DNA of 64,000 bases from Streptomyces sp. Mut1 (GCF_030719295.1 NZ_CP120997.1:3972501-4036500); one strand, 5' to 3'; shown: positions 28,698 to 38,203, counted from the first letter of the stretch. Notes: generated from the letters alone by a model not told the origin. Numbers and translations: made by a program.

Positions 28698-29573
28698 TCA
28701 CCGGACGCGAGCCGGCAAAGTCCGCAGGACGTCCTCGGCGTGTGTCCAGAGCAACGACCCCGCGGCTGTCGGGAGCAGGTGCCGGGTCGCCGTCGGGATC
28801 ATCCGGGTGAGTGATTCACCCAGGTCCGGGGAGTGGACCGGGCTGGTGTCCTGCTGTCCGTACCAGAGGTCGACCGGGACGGCGATGGTGGTGGGGTCGA
28901 ATGGCCAGGGGCTCATCGCCAGGACGGTGTCGCGGGCGTAGCCGGCCGGGCCCTGGCTGAAGGCCTCGTCCATGGCGCGCCGGAAGGCGTGCTGGAAGAC
29001 CGGGTCGGTGTAGACCGCACGATCTGCCTCACAGCTCGTCGTGATGATCAGGTCCCACAGCGCGTCGGCGCCGCCGAAGCCGGCGAAGGACTCCTCGGCG
29101 GCACCGGGGTCGGCCGCGACGGCGTCCACCATGCCCCTCACCTGAGGGTCCAACGAGTGAGCGAAGCGGGGATGGGCGAGTTCGTCGCATCCGGACACCA
29201 CGGCCACCGCGTTCACCAGGCCGTTTGCCGCCAGAGCGAGGGCGAATGGCGCCCCCTGCGAGAACCCCACCGCGGACGGCGCGCGCAGGGACCGCTCCTG
29301 GATGAGGTGGCGGATGTCGGCGGCCCAGTCGGTCAGGGTCCGGCCGGGGGCCGGGTCGGAGGAGCCCAGGCCGGGCCGGTCCACGCTGACGAGCCGGACA
29401 CCTGCCGCGTCGACGACGCCGCCGCCGAAGGCGAGCCCCCTGCTGGTGGCCGCCCCCGGGCACAGCAGCACGGGGGTGCCGTCGAGCGGCCCCCATTCCG
29501 CCCAGCCGAGGCGCCGACCGTCCGGCAGCCGGATCTGTCCGAGCCGCGCTGGTTCCCGTATTCCGTAGTCCAT
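28698..29573 (-). CDS. Alpha/beta hydrolase
   Basis: This 291-residue soluble alpha/beta hydrolase has nucleophile Ser105 in GFSQG, an oxyanion-hole segment LLCPGA, a likely acid in YGQQD, and a catalytic His near the C-terminus (WTHAED). No signal peptide is visible. Macrolactam clusters that protect the amine of their starter unit need a hydrolase that removes the capping amino acid (VinJ in vicenistatin). This gene is the only free hydrolase in the window and could do that. However, it lacks the HGGPG motif of proline iminopeptidases, so the role is a guess. It is convergent with the ligase gene and divergent from the MFS exporter. Confidence 0.8.
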   Translation of the reverse strand: MDYGIREPARLGQIRLPDGRRLGWAEWGPLDGTPVLLCPGAATSRGLAFGGGVVDAAGVRLVSVDRPGLGSSDPAPGRTLTDWAADIRHLIQERSLRAPSAVGFSQGAPFALALAANGLVNAVAVVSGCDELAHPRFAHSLDPQVRGMVDAVAADPGAAEESFAGFGGADALWDLIITTSCEADRAVYTDPVFQHAFRRAMDEAFSQGPAGYARDTVLAMSPWPFDPTTIAVPVDLWYGQQDTSPVHSPDLGESLTRMIPTATRHLLPTAAGSLLWTHAEDVLRTLPARVR

Positions 29574-29716
29574 GAGCCGTATTGTCCCGTGGCGGCGTGG
29601 AGCCGCCCCGGGGCGGTGCCCTGTCCCCGTGGCCGGCCGGCCCGGCGTCGGCCGGGTGGCGGCCGGGTGGCGGCCGCCCCTCCCGCCACCCGGACCCCGC
29701 CCCTCCCCCTGGACTC

Positions 29717-29789
29717 ACCCCTGTCCGTACCCCTGTTCCGGACCCGGGGCGCACCCCTATCGGACTCCCTGTTCTCACCCCTGTTCCCG
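29717..29789 (+). repeat. Imperfect 11-13 bp tandem repeats upstream of the exporter
   Basis: Five or six copies of a unit near ACCCCTGTTC start at about 29717, 29729, 29742, 29753, 29764 and 29777, so they are roughly one helical turn apart. They lie in the 294-bp divergent region (29574-29867) between hydrolase and exporter, which otherwise shows no gene. They could be a cluster of operator half-sites or a plain pyrimidine-rich tandem repeat. Confidence 0.55.
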
Positions 29790-29867
29790 TGCGCGGAGGG
29801 TCCTTACGCGCGAGTACTTCCGTTCACTGAGACATACGTCCCGTCCCCCCAGCATTGGACCGTCTCC

Positions 29868-31499
29868 ATGACCAGCTCCCAGAGCGAGATCGGCACTACC
29901 GGACCGGAGGCCAGAGCGGGCCGGAAGGAATGGATCGCCCTCGGCGTTCTGCTCCTGCCCGTGCTGCTCGTCTCCATGGACCTGACCGTCCTCTACTTCG
30001 CGATCCCCGCCATCAGCGAGGACCTGCGGCCGTCCAGCAGCCAGCAGCTGTGGATGATCGACATCTACGGCTTCGTACTCGCCGGGGTGCTGCTCACCAT
30101 GGGCGCCCTCGGTGACCGCATCGGGCGCCGGCGGCTGCTGCTGATCGGTGCCGCGGTGTTCGGCATCGGGTCGCTGCTCGCCGCGTACGCCAACAGCCCC
30201 GAGATGGTGATCAGCGCGCGGGCGTTCCAGGGCATCGGCGGTGCGACGCTGATGCCGTCCACGCTGGCCCTCATCCGGAACCTGTTCCACGACCAGACGC
30301 AGCGGCGTACCGCGCTGGCGGTCTGGTCGACCGGTATGGCGGCCGGCGCAGCGCTCGGACCGGTGGTCAGCGGCGCGCTGCTGGCCGGCTTCTGGTGGGG
30401 GTCGGTCTTCCTCATCAATGTGCCGGTGATGGTGCTCCTGCTGGTGGCGGCGCCGTTCCTGCTGCCCGAGTTCAAGGACGCGGCGGCAGGGAAGTTCGAC
30501 CTGGTGAGCGCCGCGCTGTCGCTGGCCGTCATCCTGCCGGTCGTCTACGGGTTCAAGAAGATCGCGGTGGACGGGTTCACCGTCCCCTACGTCATCGCCA
30601 TTGTGGTCGGGCTCGCCATCATCCCCGTGTTCCTGCGGCGGCAGCGCACCAGCACCGATCCGATGATCGACATCTCGCTGTTCCGGAACAGGGCCTTCGG
30701 CGCCTCGGTGACCGTCAACATGCTGGCCTGCTTCACCCTCGTCGGGTACTCGCTCTTCTCCACCCAGTACATGCAGTCCGTCCTCGGGATGAGCGCCCTG
30801 AAGTCCGCGCTGTGGACGATCCCCGGCACTGTCGCGGTCGGCGCCGTCGTGCCGGTCGCCACGGTCCTGGTCCGGACGATCAGGCCGGCCGTCATCATCG
30901 CGAGCGGCTTCGGACTGGCCACGGTCGCGCTGCTGATGCTCACCCAGGTCCCCGAGAAGGACGGCCTGGTGCTCATCCTGATCGGCATCATCGCGCTCGC
31001 CGTCGGCCTGACCCCGGTCCTCACCCTGGTCACCGAACTCGTCGTCGGCCAGGTGCCGCCGGAGCGCGCCGGGACCGCGTCGGCCCTGCTCCAGACCTGC
31101 CAGGAGCTGGGCGGCGCCCTCGGGGTCGCCGTCCTCGGCTCCATCGGCGCCACCGCCTACCGCAACAGCAGCGCGCTGGACGACCCCGCCGGGGTGCCGG
31201 CGGACGCCCTGGACCAGGCGCGCGAGACGATCGGCGGGGCCCTGGCCGCGGCGGGCCGGCTGCCCGGCGAGGCGGGCGGGCACCTGGTCGACGCGGCCCG
31301 CGCCGCCTTCACCACCGAGGTGCACGCGGCGTCCATCGCCGGCGCGGTCGTCATGGCCGGGGCGGCCGTGGTGGCGCTCGTCGGGCTCCGCTCCGTCCAG
31401 CAGGACAACGCCAAGGCCACCGAGCCGGCGGCGGACGAGGCGGCGCCCGCGCAGACCTCGAAGGCCGGCGCGCAGGAGACCGGCACCGGGCTCGCGTAA
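29868..31499 (+). CDS. MFS drug exporter, DHA2 (14-TM) family
   Basis: This 543-residue major facilitator of the drug:H+ antiporter-2 type should export a product of the cluster across the membrane, using proton-motive force. About 14 hydrophobic segments are visible. Motif A is GALGDRIGRRR between TM2 and TM3, and the antiporter motif C is GAALGPVVSG in TM5. The C-terminal tail after the last segment is Ala/Glu-rich and cytosolic. ATG 29868 was chosen because the hydrophilic leader and TM1 (WIALGVLLLPVLL) follow at normal distance. No good ribosome binding site is visible, only a weak TTGGA. It is the only transporter in the window, so it is the natural candidate for self-resistance and export. 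Confidence 0.93.
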   Translation: MTSSQSEIGTTGPEARAGRKEWIALGVLLLPVLLVSMDLTVLYFAIPAISEDLRPSSSQQLWMIDIYGFVLAGVLLTMGALGDRIGRRRLLLIGAAVFGIGSLLAAYANSPEMVISARAFQGIGGATLMPSTLALIRNLFHDQTQRRTALAVWSTGMAAGAALGPVVSGALLAGFWWGSVFLINVPVMVLLLVAAPFLLPEFKDAAAGKFDLVSAALSLAVILPVVYGFKKIAVDGFTVPYVIAIVVGLAIIPVFLRRQRTSTDPMIDISLFRNRAFGASVTVNMLACFTLVGYSLFSTQYMQSVLGMSALKSALWTIPGTVAVGAVVPVATVLVRTIRPAVIIASGFGLATVALLMLTQVPEKDGLVLILIGIIALAVGLTPVLTLVTELVVGQVPPERAGTASALLQTCQELGGALGVAVLGSIGATAYRNSSALDDPAGVPADALDQARETIGGALAAAGRLPGEAGGHLVDAARAAFTTEVHAASIAGAVVMAGAAVVALVGLRSVQQDNAKATEPAADEAAPAQTSKAGAQETGTGLA

Positions 31500-31536
31500 C
31501 ACCGCCCGGCGCGCACCCCCTCAGGGGGCCGAAAGC

Positions 31537-31576
31537 AGCCGTCCAGGAGCGTCTCCCCCGTCGCTCCTGGGCGGCT
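31537..31576 (+). terminator. Intrinsic terminator after the exporter gene
   Basis: An inverted repeat of about 15 bp (31537-31551 with 31562-31576, one G-U pair) has a 10-nt loop. It lies 37 bp after the exporter stop and separates it from the aminomutase operon. The remaining bases up to 31727 show no gene and must hold the aminomutase promoter. Confidence 0.7.
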
Positions 31577-31741
31577 CCCCCATGCCCGTAACCACGGGGA
31601 ACAGGGCCAGGGGTGGCGCCGCGTCCTAAGGGTCCGGCTGGGGTCGGTTCTGGGGTCCGGTGGCCGATTCCCGTCCCTAGCATCGCATCGTGTTCGAGCA
31701 GACGCTCGAACTGCCGGGCATCAGGCTGGAGGAATATCCGC

Positions 31742-33127
31742 ATGTCCCTGCTGGCAACCGATCCTGCCGAGGCGGCACGGTTCCGCGCCTTCGGTCCACG
31801 GCAGCTCGATGAGATCGCCGACCGCCACGGACTGCCCGCCGACATACGGGAGACCGTCCGGCTCGTGTCGATGGTGCTGCCCTTCCGGGTCAACGAGTAC
31901 GTCCTGTCGCAGCTCATCGACTGGGACCGCATCCCGGACGACCCCATGTTCCAACTGGTCTTCCCGCAGAAGGGAATGCTGACCGAACAGAACGAGCGGG
32001 ATCTCGCCACGCACGCCGCCGACCCCTCCGGCAAGGTCGCCCTGCGCGCCCTCGTCCAGCAGATCCGCGGCCGGCTCAACCCGCACCCCTCCGGTCAGAA
32101 GGAGCTGAACGTCCCCACCCGGGACGGCGCCGAGATCCCCGGCCTCCAGCACAAGTACCGCGAGACGGTCCTGTACTTCCCGAGCCAGGGCCAGACCTGC
32201 CACTCGTACTGCACGTACTGCTTCCGCTGGGCCCAGTTCGTCGGCGACACCGAACTGCGCTTCGCCGCCCCCGACCCGCGCGGCCTCATCTCCTACCTGG
32301 AGGCCCACCCCGACGCCTGCGACGTGCTCGTCACGGGCGGCGACCCGATGGTGATGTCCACCGAGCGGCTGCGCAGCCACCTGGAGCCGCTGCTCTCGCT
32401 GGAGAGCGTGCGGACCATCAGGATCGGTACGAAGTCCGTGGCCTACTGGCCGCAGCGCTACGTCACCGACCCCGACGCCGACGACGTCCTGCGGCTGTTC
32501 GAGAAGGTCGTCGCCTCCGGCCGCAACCTCGCCGTCATGGCCCACTTCAGCCACCCGCGCGAACTGGAGACCGACCTCGCGCGGCGGGCCCTCGCCCGCA
32601 TCCGGGACACCGGGGCGCTGGTCTACTGCCAGGCCCCGCTGATCGCCAAGGTCAACGACGACCCGGACGTGTGGAGCCGGATGTGGCGGGCCGAACTCGC
32701 CGCCGGGGCCGTCCCGTACTACATGTTCGTGGAGCGCGACACCGGCCCGTACGACTACTTCCGGGTGCCCCTCGCACGGGCACAGGAGATCTACCGGGAC
32801 GCCTACGCCACCCTGCCCGGCCTCGCCCGCACGGTGCGCGGCCCGGTGATGTCCGCGACCCCCGGCAAGGTGGCCGTGGACGGGGTCATCGAGAAGGCCG
32901 AGGGCCTGTTCTTCCAGCTGCGCATGGCGCAGGCCCGCGACCCGAAGCTCGTCGGGCGCCCCTTCCTCGCCCACTACGACGCCGACGCCGCCTGGCTGGA
33001 CGAGCTGCGCCTCGACCACTCGGTGCCCGCCGACATCGCCCGCGCCCTCGCGGGCCCCGCCGCGGCGCGCGAACCCGAACTCTTCGGCAACCGGGCGGCT
33101 GCCGCCGCGGTGGGGAGCCAGTCATGA
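31742..33127 (+). CDS. KamA-family radical SAM amino acid 2,3-aminomutase
   Basis: This 461-residue radical SAM/PLP enzyme should move an alpha-amino group to the beta position. The iron-sulfur cluster motif is Cys153-x3-Cys157-x2-Cys160. The PLP lysine is probably Lys376 in TPGKVAV. In lysine 2,3-aminomutase an Asp just before the PLP loop binds the side-chain amine. Here the matching place reads MSATPG with no Asp, which argues against lysine. A KamA-family glutamate 2,3-aminomutase making beta-glutamate is proposed in incednine biosynthesis, and the same pairing with a PLP enzyme is seen here. ATG 31742 has GGAGG at 31728-31732. The longer in-frame extension to 31613 is rejected. The stop overlaps the next start by 4 bp. 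Confidence 0.9.
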   Translation: MSLLATDPAEAARFRAFGPRQLDEIADRHGLPADIRETVRLVSMVLPFRVNEYVLSQLIDWDRIPDDPMFQLVFPQKGMLTEQNERDLATHAADPSGKVALRALVQQIRGRLNPHPSGQKELNVPTRDGAEIPGLQHKYRETVLYFPSQGQTCHSYCTYCFRWAQFVGDTELRFAAPDPRGLISYLEAHPDACDVLVTGGDPMVMSTERLRSHLEPLLSLESVRTIRIGTKSVAYWPQRYVTDPDADDVLRLFEKVVASGRNLAVMAHFSHPRELETDLARRALARIRDTGALVYCQAPLIAKVNDDPDVWSRMWRAELAAGAVPYYMFVERDTGPYDYFRVPLARAQEIYRDAYATLPGLARTVRGPVMSATPGKVAVDGVIEKAEGLFFQLRMAQARDPKLVGRPFLAHYDADAAWLDELRLDHSVPADIARALAGPAAAREPELFGNRAAAAAVGSQS

Positions 33128-34374
33128 GCGGCATGCGGATGTCCCCGAACCTGGCGCTGAACCAGCTGGTCGCCGAACGGCAGGCGGCCGGCGAGCCGAT
33201 CGTCCATCTCGGCTTCGGCGAGTCCCGGCTGCCCGCCTTCGCCCCGCTCGTCGAACGCCTCGCGGCGGGCGCACGGCGCAACGCCTATGGCCCGGTGGCC
33301 GGTTCGCCGGGCGTACGGGCCGCTGTCGCCGGGTACTTCGACCGGCGCCGCCTGCCCACCGGACCGGACCAGATCGTGGTCGCCCCGGGCAGCAAGCCGC
33401 TGCTCATGGCCGTCGGCCTCACCGTCCCCGGAGATCTGCTGCTGCCGCGCCCGGCGTGGAACACCTATGCCCCGCAGGCCCGGCTCGCCGGCAAGCACCC
33501 GATCGCCGTGCCGATCCCCGAGGAGTGCGGCGGCGTCCCGGACCCCGCCCTGCTGCGCGAACACATCCGGGCCGCCCGGACCCTCGGCCACGACCCGCGC
33601 GTCATGGTCCTCACCCTGCCGGACAATCCGACCGGCACCCTCGCCCCTCCGGCGATGATCCGCGAGCTGTGCGCGATCGCCGAGGAGGAGGACCTGCTCA
33701 TCGTCTCGGACGAGATCTACCGGGACGTCGTGCACGACCCGGACACCCCCTACCTCAGCCCCGCCGAGGTGGCCCCCGACCGCACCGTCGTCTGCACCGG
33801 GCTCAGTAAGTCCCTGGCCCTGGGCGGCTGGCGCATCGGCGCGGCCCGCTTCCCCGCGGGCCCGTGGGGGGAGTGGATCCGCAGCGGGGTCGCCTCCGTG
33901 GCCAGCGAGATCTGGTCGACGCTGCCGGGACCGATGCAGGAGGTCGCCGAGTACGCCTTCGGGGAGCCGGAGGAGATCCGGGAGCGGCTGCGGGTCAGCG
34001 CCCGGCTGCATGGGGCCGTCGCCCGCGAGGTCCACCGCATCGTCGTCGGGGCCGGCGCCCGCTGCCGGCCGCCCACCGGGGCGTTCTACGTCTACCCGGA
34101 CTTCGAGCCGGTCCGCGAGGAGCTGGACAAGCACGACGTCACCGACTCGGCGTCGCTGTCCCGCCGGATGCTCGACCTGGGGGCCGCGGTCCTCGCCGGA
34201 CATCTGCTGGGCGACGAGCCGGGGGCGCTGCGCTTCAAGTGCGCCACCAGCATGCTCTACGGCGAGAACGCCGAGCAGCAGGAAATGTCGCTGGCCGCCG
34301 AGAACCCGGTCGCGCTGCCGCACGTGCGGTCCGTTCTCGACCGCATCGAGGCAAGCTTCCAGCGGCTTTTATGA
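33124..34374 (+). CDS. PLP fold-type I enzyme (aminotransferase-like; candidate beta-glutamate beta-decarboxylase)
   Basis: This 416-residue enzyme has the aspartate aminotransferase fold. It has Asn168 in DNPTG, Asp196 and Tyr199 in SDEIY, PLP Lys229 in GLSKSLALGGWR, and an Arg in LRFK where the substrate carboxylate is held. It is translationally coupled to the aminomutase (ATGA overlap), so it should act on that enzyme's product. In the incednine pathway the aminotransferase-like IdnL3 is known as a beta-glutamate beta-decarboxylase that makes 3-aminobutyrate. The same role here is an inference from gene pairing. A normal aminotransferase is the main alternative. Confidence 0.88.
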   Translation: MSGMRMSPNLALNQLVAERQAAGEPIVHLGFGESRLPAFAPLVERLAAGARRNAYGPVAGSPGVRAAVAGYFDRRRLPTGPDQIVVAPGSKPLLMAVGLTVPGDLLLPRPAWNTYAPQARLAGKHPIAVPIPEECGGVPDPALLREHIRAARTLGHDPRVMVLTLPDNPTGTLAPPAMIRELCAIAEEEDLLIVSDEIYRDVVHDPDTPYLSPAEVAPDRTVVCTGLSKSLALGGWRIGAARFPAGPWGEWIRSGVASVASEIWSTLPGPMQEVAEYAFGEPEEIRERLRVSARLHGAVAREVHRIVVGAGARCRPPTGAFYVYPDFEPVREELDKHDVTDSASLSRRMLDLGAAVLAGHLLGDEPGALRFKCATSMLYGENAEQQEMSLAAENPVALPHVRSVLDRIEASFQRLL

Positions 34375-34401
34375 CGCGTATGACCACTCCGTGAACGGGA
34401 G

Positions 34402-34436
34402 CGGCCCGACTCGGATATTGAATCCTTGTCGGGCCG
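34402..34436. terminator. Convergent terminator with nested stem
   Basis: A perfect 9-bp stem (34402-34410 with 34428-34436) encloses a second 4-bp stem with a 5-nt loop. It lies between the stop of the PLP enzyme gene and the stop of the minus-strand ACP gene. Confidence 0.7.
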
Positions 34437-34454
34437 GGCGGTGGGTCCGCTTTC

Positions 34455-34724
34455 TCACGCGGCGGTTTCGGTTTTGGTTATCAGTGTATTCCAGAGGACA
34501 TCCGGGCTGGCGAAATTCTCCAGCTTGAGCGCGTCGTCCAGGAAGCGCACCGAATAGGCGCTCTCCAGCGCTGCGAGCAGCTCGATCGTGCCCATCGAGT
34601 CCAGCCCGAGGTCCTTGAGCCGGGAATCGTCGGACAGTTTCTCGCCCGGCGAGAGATAGGGCAGGAACGGACGGATGACGGCCTCGAAGGCCTCGTCCCA
34701 GGTGTGATTCGTGAGTTCTGGCAT
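34455..34724 (-). CDS. Stand-alone acyl carrier protein
   Basis: This 89-residue discrete carrier protein has the phosphopantetheine motif LGLDSMG. The start at 34724 (MPELTNHTW) gives normal ACP length. A longer in-frame reading to 34892 would overlap the divergent ligase gene and is not supported. It lies beside the aminomutase pair and a ligase, like VinL or IdnL6, which carry the beta-aminoacyl group before it is moved to the PKS loading domain. GC is lower than in its neighbours. It is divergent from the ligase gene, with only 73 bp between starts, so the two probably share a promoter region. Confidence 0.9.
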   Translation of the reverse strand: MPELTNHTWDEAFEAVIRPFLPYLSPGEKLSDDSRLKDLGLDSMGTIELLAALESAYSVRFLDDALKLENFASPDVLWNTLITKTETAA

Positions 34725-34797
34725 AAGGGAATGATGAGGGCGTCCGGCGACGGCTGTCAATGTGTCCCCGAAATGTGCCGGGAAATGAGGAGGGGAA

Positions 34798-36423
34798 ATG
34801 GAATCAATGGCGTCACAGGCGCTGCACGCACGTTTCCTGCGGGGCCTGGAGAAATCCCCGGGCGGGGTGGCCGTACGCGTCGGCGGGGACACCGTCGACT
34901 ACACGACGGCCCATGAGACGGCCCTGGCCTGGGCGGGCGCGCTCCTGGCCGCCCCCGGCGGACCGCCGAAGGCCGTCGGCATCCTGACCGGCCGCAGCAC
35001 GATCGCGTACGTCGCCATCCTGGCCAGCCTGTACGCGGGGCTGCCGGCGGTCCCCGTCCCGGCCGACTTCCCGGCCGGGAAGGTCGTGGCGATGCTCGGC
35101 GCGGCCGAGGTCTCCGCGCTGGTCGTGGACGAGGAGGGCGCGGCGCTGCTCGCCGGGGGTACGGGGGCCGAGCTGGGCGGCCTGCCGGTGCTGGCTCCCC
35201 ACCTCGGAGAGGCCGGGGCCCGGGTGCTCGCCGAGGGCGCCGGACTGCGGGCACTGGTCGCGGGGCCGGAGACCGCGCTGCCCGAGCCCAGGGACGCTGG
35301 GCCCGAGGACGTGGCGTACATCCTGTTCACCTCGGGCTCCACCGGCCGCCCCAAGGGGGTCCGGCTCACCCACGGGAACATGGCGCACTACTTCGCGCTG
35401 ATGGACGCCTGGTACGACTTCACCGCCGACGACGTCTTCTCCCAGGCGGCGGGCCTCAACTGGGACTCCGCGGTCTCGGACCTGTGGTGCGCCTGGGCGG
35501 CCGGGGCCCCGCTGGTCTCGGTCCCCCCGCACGCCTACCGCGACCTGCCCGGATTCGTCGCCGAGCACGGCGTCACCGTGTGGTTCTCGGCGCCGAGCGT
35601 GATCGCGCTGTCCCGGCGCACCGGCCGGCTGCTGCCCGGCACGATGCCGTCGCTGCGCTGGACGTACTTCGGCGGCGAGGCGCTCCAGTTCGAGGACACC
35701 GACGCCTGGCAGCGGGCCGCGCCGGACTCGGCGGTGATCAACGTCTACGGCCCGACCGAGATGACGATCACCACGCACCGCCACCGCTGGTCGCCCGAGG
35801 AGTCGACCCGGCTCGGCGTCAACGGGGTCGTCCCGCTGGGCCTGCTCCACGAGGGCCATGCCGAGCTGCTGCTCGACGAGCACGGCGAGGACGCGGCGGA
35901 CGAGGGCGAGCTGTGGCTGTCCGGGCCGCAGCTGTCGGCCGGCTACCTCGATCCGGAGGACGGCCGGGGCAAGTACCTGGAGCGGGACGGCGTGCGCTGG
36001 TACCGCACCGGGGACCGGGTGCGCAGGCTGGCCGGCGGTCAGCTGGTCTACCTGGGCCGGATGGACTCGCAGGTCCAGGTGCAGGGCTACCGCGTCGAAC
36101 TGGCCGAGGTGGAGCACGCGTTGCGCGCCGCCTCCCCGGTCTCGGGGGCGGTCGTGGTCGGCGTACCGGTGGCGAACAGCACCGAACTGGTCGCCTTCTA
36201 CCTCGGCGACGAGCGCTCACCGAGGGAGTTCCACCGGGACCTGGCGCCCGTGCTGCCGCCGCAGCTGATCCCTCGGCACTACCACCGGCTGGACGAGTTC
36301 CCCCTCAACACCAACAAGAAGACCGACCGGCTGGTGCTCACCGCGCTGGCGGCGGAGCGGCACGGCACGAAGGCGCCGGAGCCGGCGCGTGTGCCCGTGC
36401 CGGCCCCCGTACGCGCCGCGTGA
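34798..36423 (+). CDS. Amino-acid adenylating ligase (ANL family), second copy
   Basis: This 541-residue NRPS-like adenylation enzyme stands alone. It has the ATP loop [25 protein letters not shown], the hinge in [11 protein letters not shown], and the catalytic lysine in NTNKKTDR. The segment [10 protein letters not shown] keeps the amino-binding Asp, so its substrate is an amino acid. It is divergent from the free ACP, its likely partner. By analogy with VinN/VinM and IdnL1/IdnL7, it either loads the beta-amino acid on the ACP or adds the protecting amino acid. GAGGAGG (34787-34793) sits close to ATG 34798; an in-frame ATG at 34807 is also possible. The C-terminus has a proline/alanine-rich tail. 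Confidence 0.88.
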   Translation: MESMASQALHARFLRGLEKSPGGVAVRVGGDTVDYTTAHETALAWAGALLAAPGGPPKAVGILTGRSTIAYVAILASLYAGLPAVPVPADFPAGKVVAMLGAAEVSALVVDEEGAALLAGGTGAELGGLPVLAPHLGEAGARVLAEGAGLRALVAGPETALPEPRDAGPEDVAYILFTSGSTGRPKGVRLTHGNMAHYFALMDAWYDFTADDVFSQAAGLNWDSAVSDLWCAWAAGAPLVSVPPHAYRDLPGFVAEHGVTVWFSAPSVIALSRRTGRLLPGTMPSLRWTYFGGEALQFEDTDAWQRAAPDSAVINVYGPTEMTITTHRHRWSPEESTRLGVNGVVPLGLLHEGHAELLLDEHGEDAADEGELWLSGPQLSAGYLDPEDGRGKYLERDGVRWYRTGDRVRRLAGGQLVYLGRMDSQVQVQGYRVELAEVEHALRAASPVSGAVVVGVPVANSTELVAFYLGDERSPREFHRDLAPVLPPQLIPRHYHRLDEFPLNTNKKTDRLVLTALAAERHGTKAPEPARVPVPAPVRAA

Positions 36424-36560
36424 GCCCGGCAGCCTCGTCGGCCTCGTCGGCCTCGTCGGCCCGAAGGCCGACGCGGGCCCCACAGACCCCACAAGCATCA
36501 CTGGCACCACCAGCAATGCCGGCACCACCCTCACCACCGTCCTCAGGAGGACAGTCAGTC

Positions 36561-38156
36561 ATGTACACAAGACCCTGGTCGCCGCGGAAGGCGGCCCGCA
36601 GGTTCACTCTGTTCGCCGCCCTCGCGATGGCGGCCACCCTCGGAATGGCGCCTTCCGGCGCGTGCGCGACGGCGGCCGAGTGGCCGACGGGCGGGCACGA
36701 CCTCGCCAACAGCCGTTCCGCCTCGCAGGAAAAGGCGATCACCAAGAACAACGCGAGCCGCCTGAAGGCCAAGTGGACGTTCGCCACCCACGGCGACGTC
36801 TCGGCGACCCCCGCGGTCGTCGGCGGTGCGGTGTACTTCCCCGACTGGGGCGGCTACCTGCACAAGGTGAACGCGAAGACCGGCAAGAAGATCTGGACGC
36901 ACAAGGTGTCCGAGTACACCGGGAACCCGGACTCGGTCTCCCGGTCCAGCCCCACGGTCGTGGGCGGCAAGGTCTACATAGCCGACTGGACGAAGGCCGT
37001 CCTGATGGCGGTCGACGCGAAGACCGGCAACAAGGTCTGGACCCGGGAGATCGACACCCAGTACCAGGCCGTGCTGACCCAGTCGCCGGTCGTGCACAAC
37101 GGGGTGATCTACCAGGGCGTCTCCTCCCGTGAGTCCGAGGGCGCCTACGACCCCACGTATCCCTGCTGCACCTTCCGCGGCAGCGTGAACGCGGTCTCCG
37201 CGACCACCGGCAAGGTGCTGTGGCGGCAGTTCACGACGCCGGACAACGGCGGCACGACCGGCGGCTACAGCGGCGTCGCCGTGTGGGGCACCCCGGCCCT
37301 GGACCCGTCGACCAACACGGTGTACTTCACCACCGGCAACAACTACACCGTTCCGCAGTCCGTGTCCGACTGCCAGACGGCCGGCGGCACCGCCTCCGAG
37401 TGCTACCAGGACGACAACTACGTCGACACCGTCCTCGCCATGGATATGACGACGGGTCGCATCAAGTGGCACACCGGCACCAAGCGGTTCGACGCCTGGA
37501 ACGCCGGCTGCCTGCCCGGACTCCCGCCCAACAACTGCCCGCCGAACCCGGGCGACGACTACGACTTCGGTGACGGCGCCCACCTGTTCACCATCAAGGG
37601 CGCGAACGGCCGCCCCCGCAAGGTCATCGGCGCGGGCGAGAAGAGCGGCGAGTACTGGCTGATGGACGCCACCAACGGCGACGTCATCTGGAGCGCGGCC
37701 GCCGGACCCGGCGGACACGTCGGCGGCATCGAGTGGGGCACGGCCAACGACGACAAGCGGATCTACATCGCCGAGGCCAACTTCAACAGGCTGGAGTACC
37801 AGCTCGCCGACGGGACCACTACGACGCGCAGCTCCTTCGCCGCGCTCGACCCGCAGACCGGCAGCATCATCTGGCAGGTCGAGGACCGGACCGACGGGCT
37901 CGCCTGGGGCGCCCTGACCGCCGCCAACGGGGTCGTCTTCGGCGGCTCCACCAGCGGCCACATGTACGCCCTGGACGCGGCCACCGGCGCCTACCTGTGG
38001 GAGTTCGTCGCCCCGTACTCCTCCAACGCCGGCCCGGCGGTCGTCGACGGCACCGTCTACTGGGGCAACGGCTACGCCCGGTTCGCCGACGGGGCCGGCA
38101 CCACCGGCAGCAGCACCGAGGGCACGTTCTACGCCTTCACGGTGGACGGCAGGTAA
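36561..38156 (+). CDS. Secreted quinoprotein (PQQ-type beta-propeller) dehydrogenase, PVA-dehydrogenase-like
   Basis: This 531-residue protein has an N-terminal signal peptide (basic start, hydrophobic core LFAALAMAATLGM, Ala-rich end near residue 39). Repeated beta-propeller blades follow, each with a short TG-K-x-W-style motif such as KTGKKIWT and TTGKVLWR. Adjacent cysteines in YPCCTF recall the vicinal cysteine pair of quinoprotein alcohol dehydrogenases. It should oxidise an alcohol outside the membrane using PQQ. CAGGAGG lies 10 bp before ATG 36561. No PQQ biosynthesis gene is in the window. In this setting it could oxidise the exported polyketide, activating or detoxifying it. A housekeeping role is possible, but its position inside the cluster argues against that. 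Confidence 0.85.
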   Translation: MYTRPWSPRKAARRFTLFAALAMAATLGMAPSGACATAAEWPTGGHDLANSRSASQEKAITKNNASRLKAKWTFATHGDVSATPAVVGGAVYFPDWGGYLHKVNAKTGKKIWTHKVSEYTGNPDSVSRSSPTVVGGKVYIADWTKAVLMAVDAKTGNKVWTREIDTQYQAVLTQSPVVHNGVIYQGVSSRESEGAYDPTYPCCTFRGSVNAVSATTGKVLWRQFTTPDNGGTTGGYSGVAVWGTPALDPSTNTVYFTTGNNYTVPQSVSDCQTAGGTASECYQDDNYVDTVLAMDMTTGRIKWHTGTKRFDAWNAGCLPGLPPNNCPPNPGDDYDFGDGAHLFTIKGANGRPRKVIGAGEKSGEYWLMDATNGDVIWSAAAGPGGHVGGIEWGTANDDKRIYIAEANFNRLEYQLADGTTTTRSSFAALDPQTGSIIWQVEDRTDGLAWGALTAANGVVFGGSTSGHMYALDAATGAYLWEFVAPYSSNAGPAVVDGTVYWGNGYARFADGAGTTGSSTEGTFYAFTVDGR

Positions 38157-38171
38157 CACAGCACACACAGC

Positions 38172-38203
38172 AGTGGCCGGCGCCCGCACGGGCGCCGGCC
38201 ACT
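38172..38203. terminator. Bidirectional hairpin terminator
   Basis: A perfect 14-bp stem (38172-38185 with 38190-38203) has the loop GCAC. It lies 15 bp after the quinoprotein stop and 16 bp before the stop of the convergent acyltransferase gene. Confidence 0.8.

Noticed and set aside
28698..29573. Firm assignment as a VinJ-type aminopeptidase.
   Set aside because: The HGGPG motif of that family is missing. Only a general alpha/beta hydrolase call is supported.
28833..29867. A 345-residue N-terminal extension of the MFS exporter.
   Set aside because: It is antisense to the hydrolase gene and is not membrane-like. The exporter starts naturally at 29868.
31613..31741. N-terminal extension of the aminomutase gene to an upstream start.
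   Set aside because: The added residues are low-complexity and cover the upstream intergenic region. A GGAGG site sits at the right distance before ATG 31742.
31742..33127. Lysine 2,3-aminomutase.
   Set aside because: The general fold fits, but the Asp before the PLP loop that binds the lysine side chain is not seen and the partner PLP enzyme suggests beta-glutamate. Kept only as a family-level alternative.
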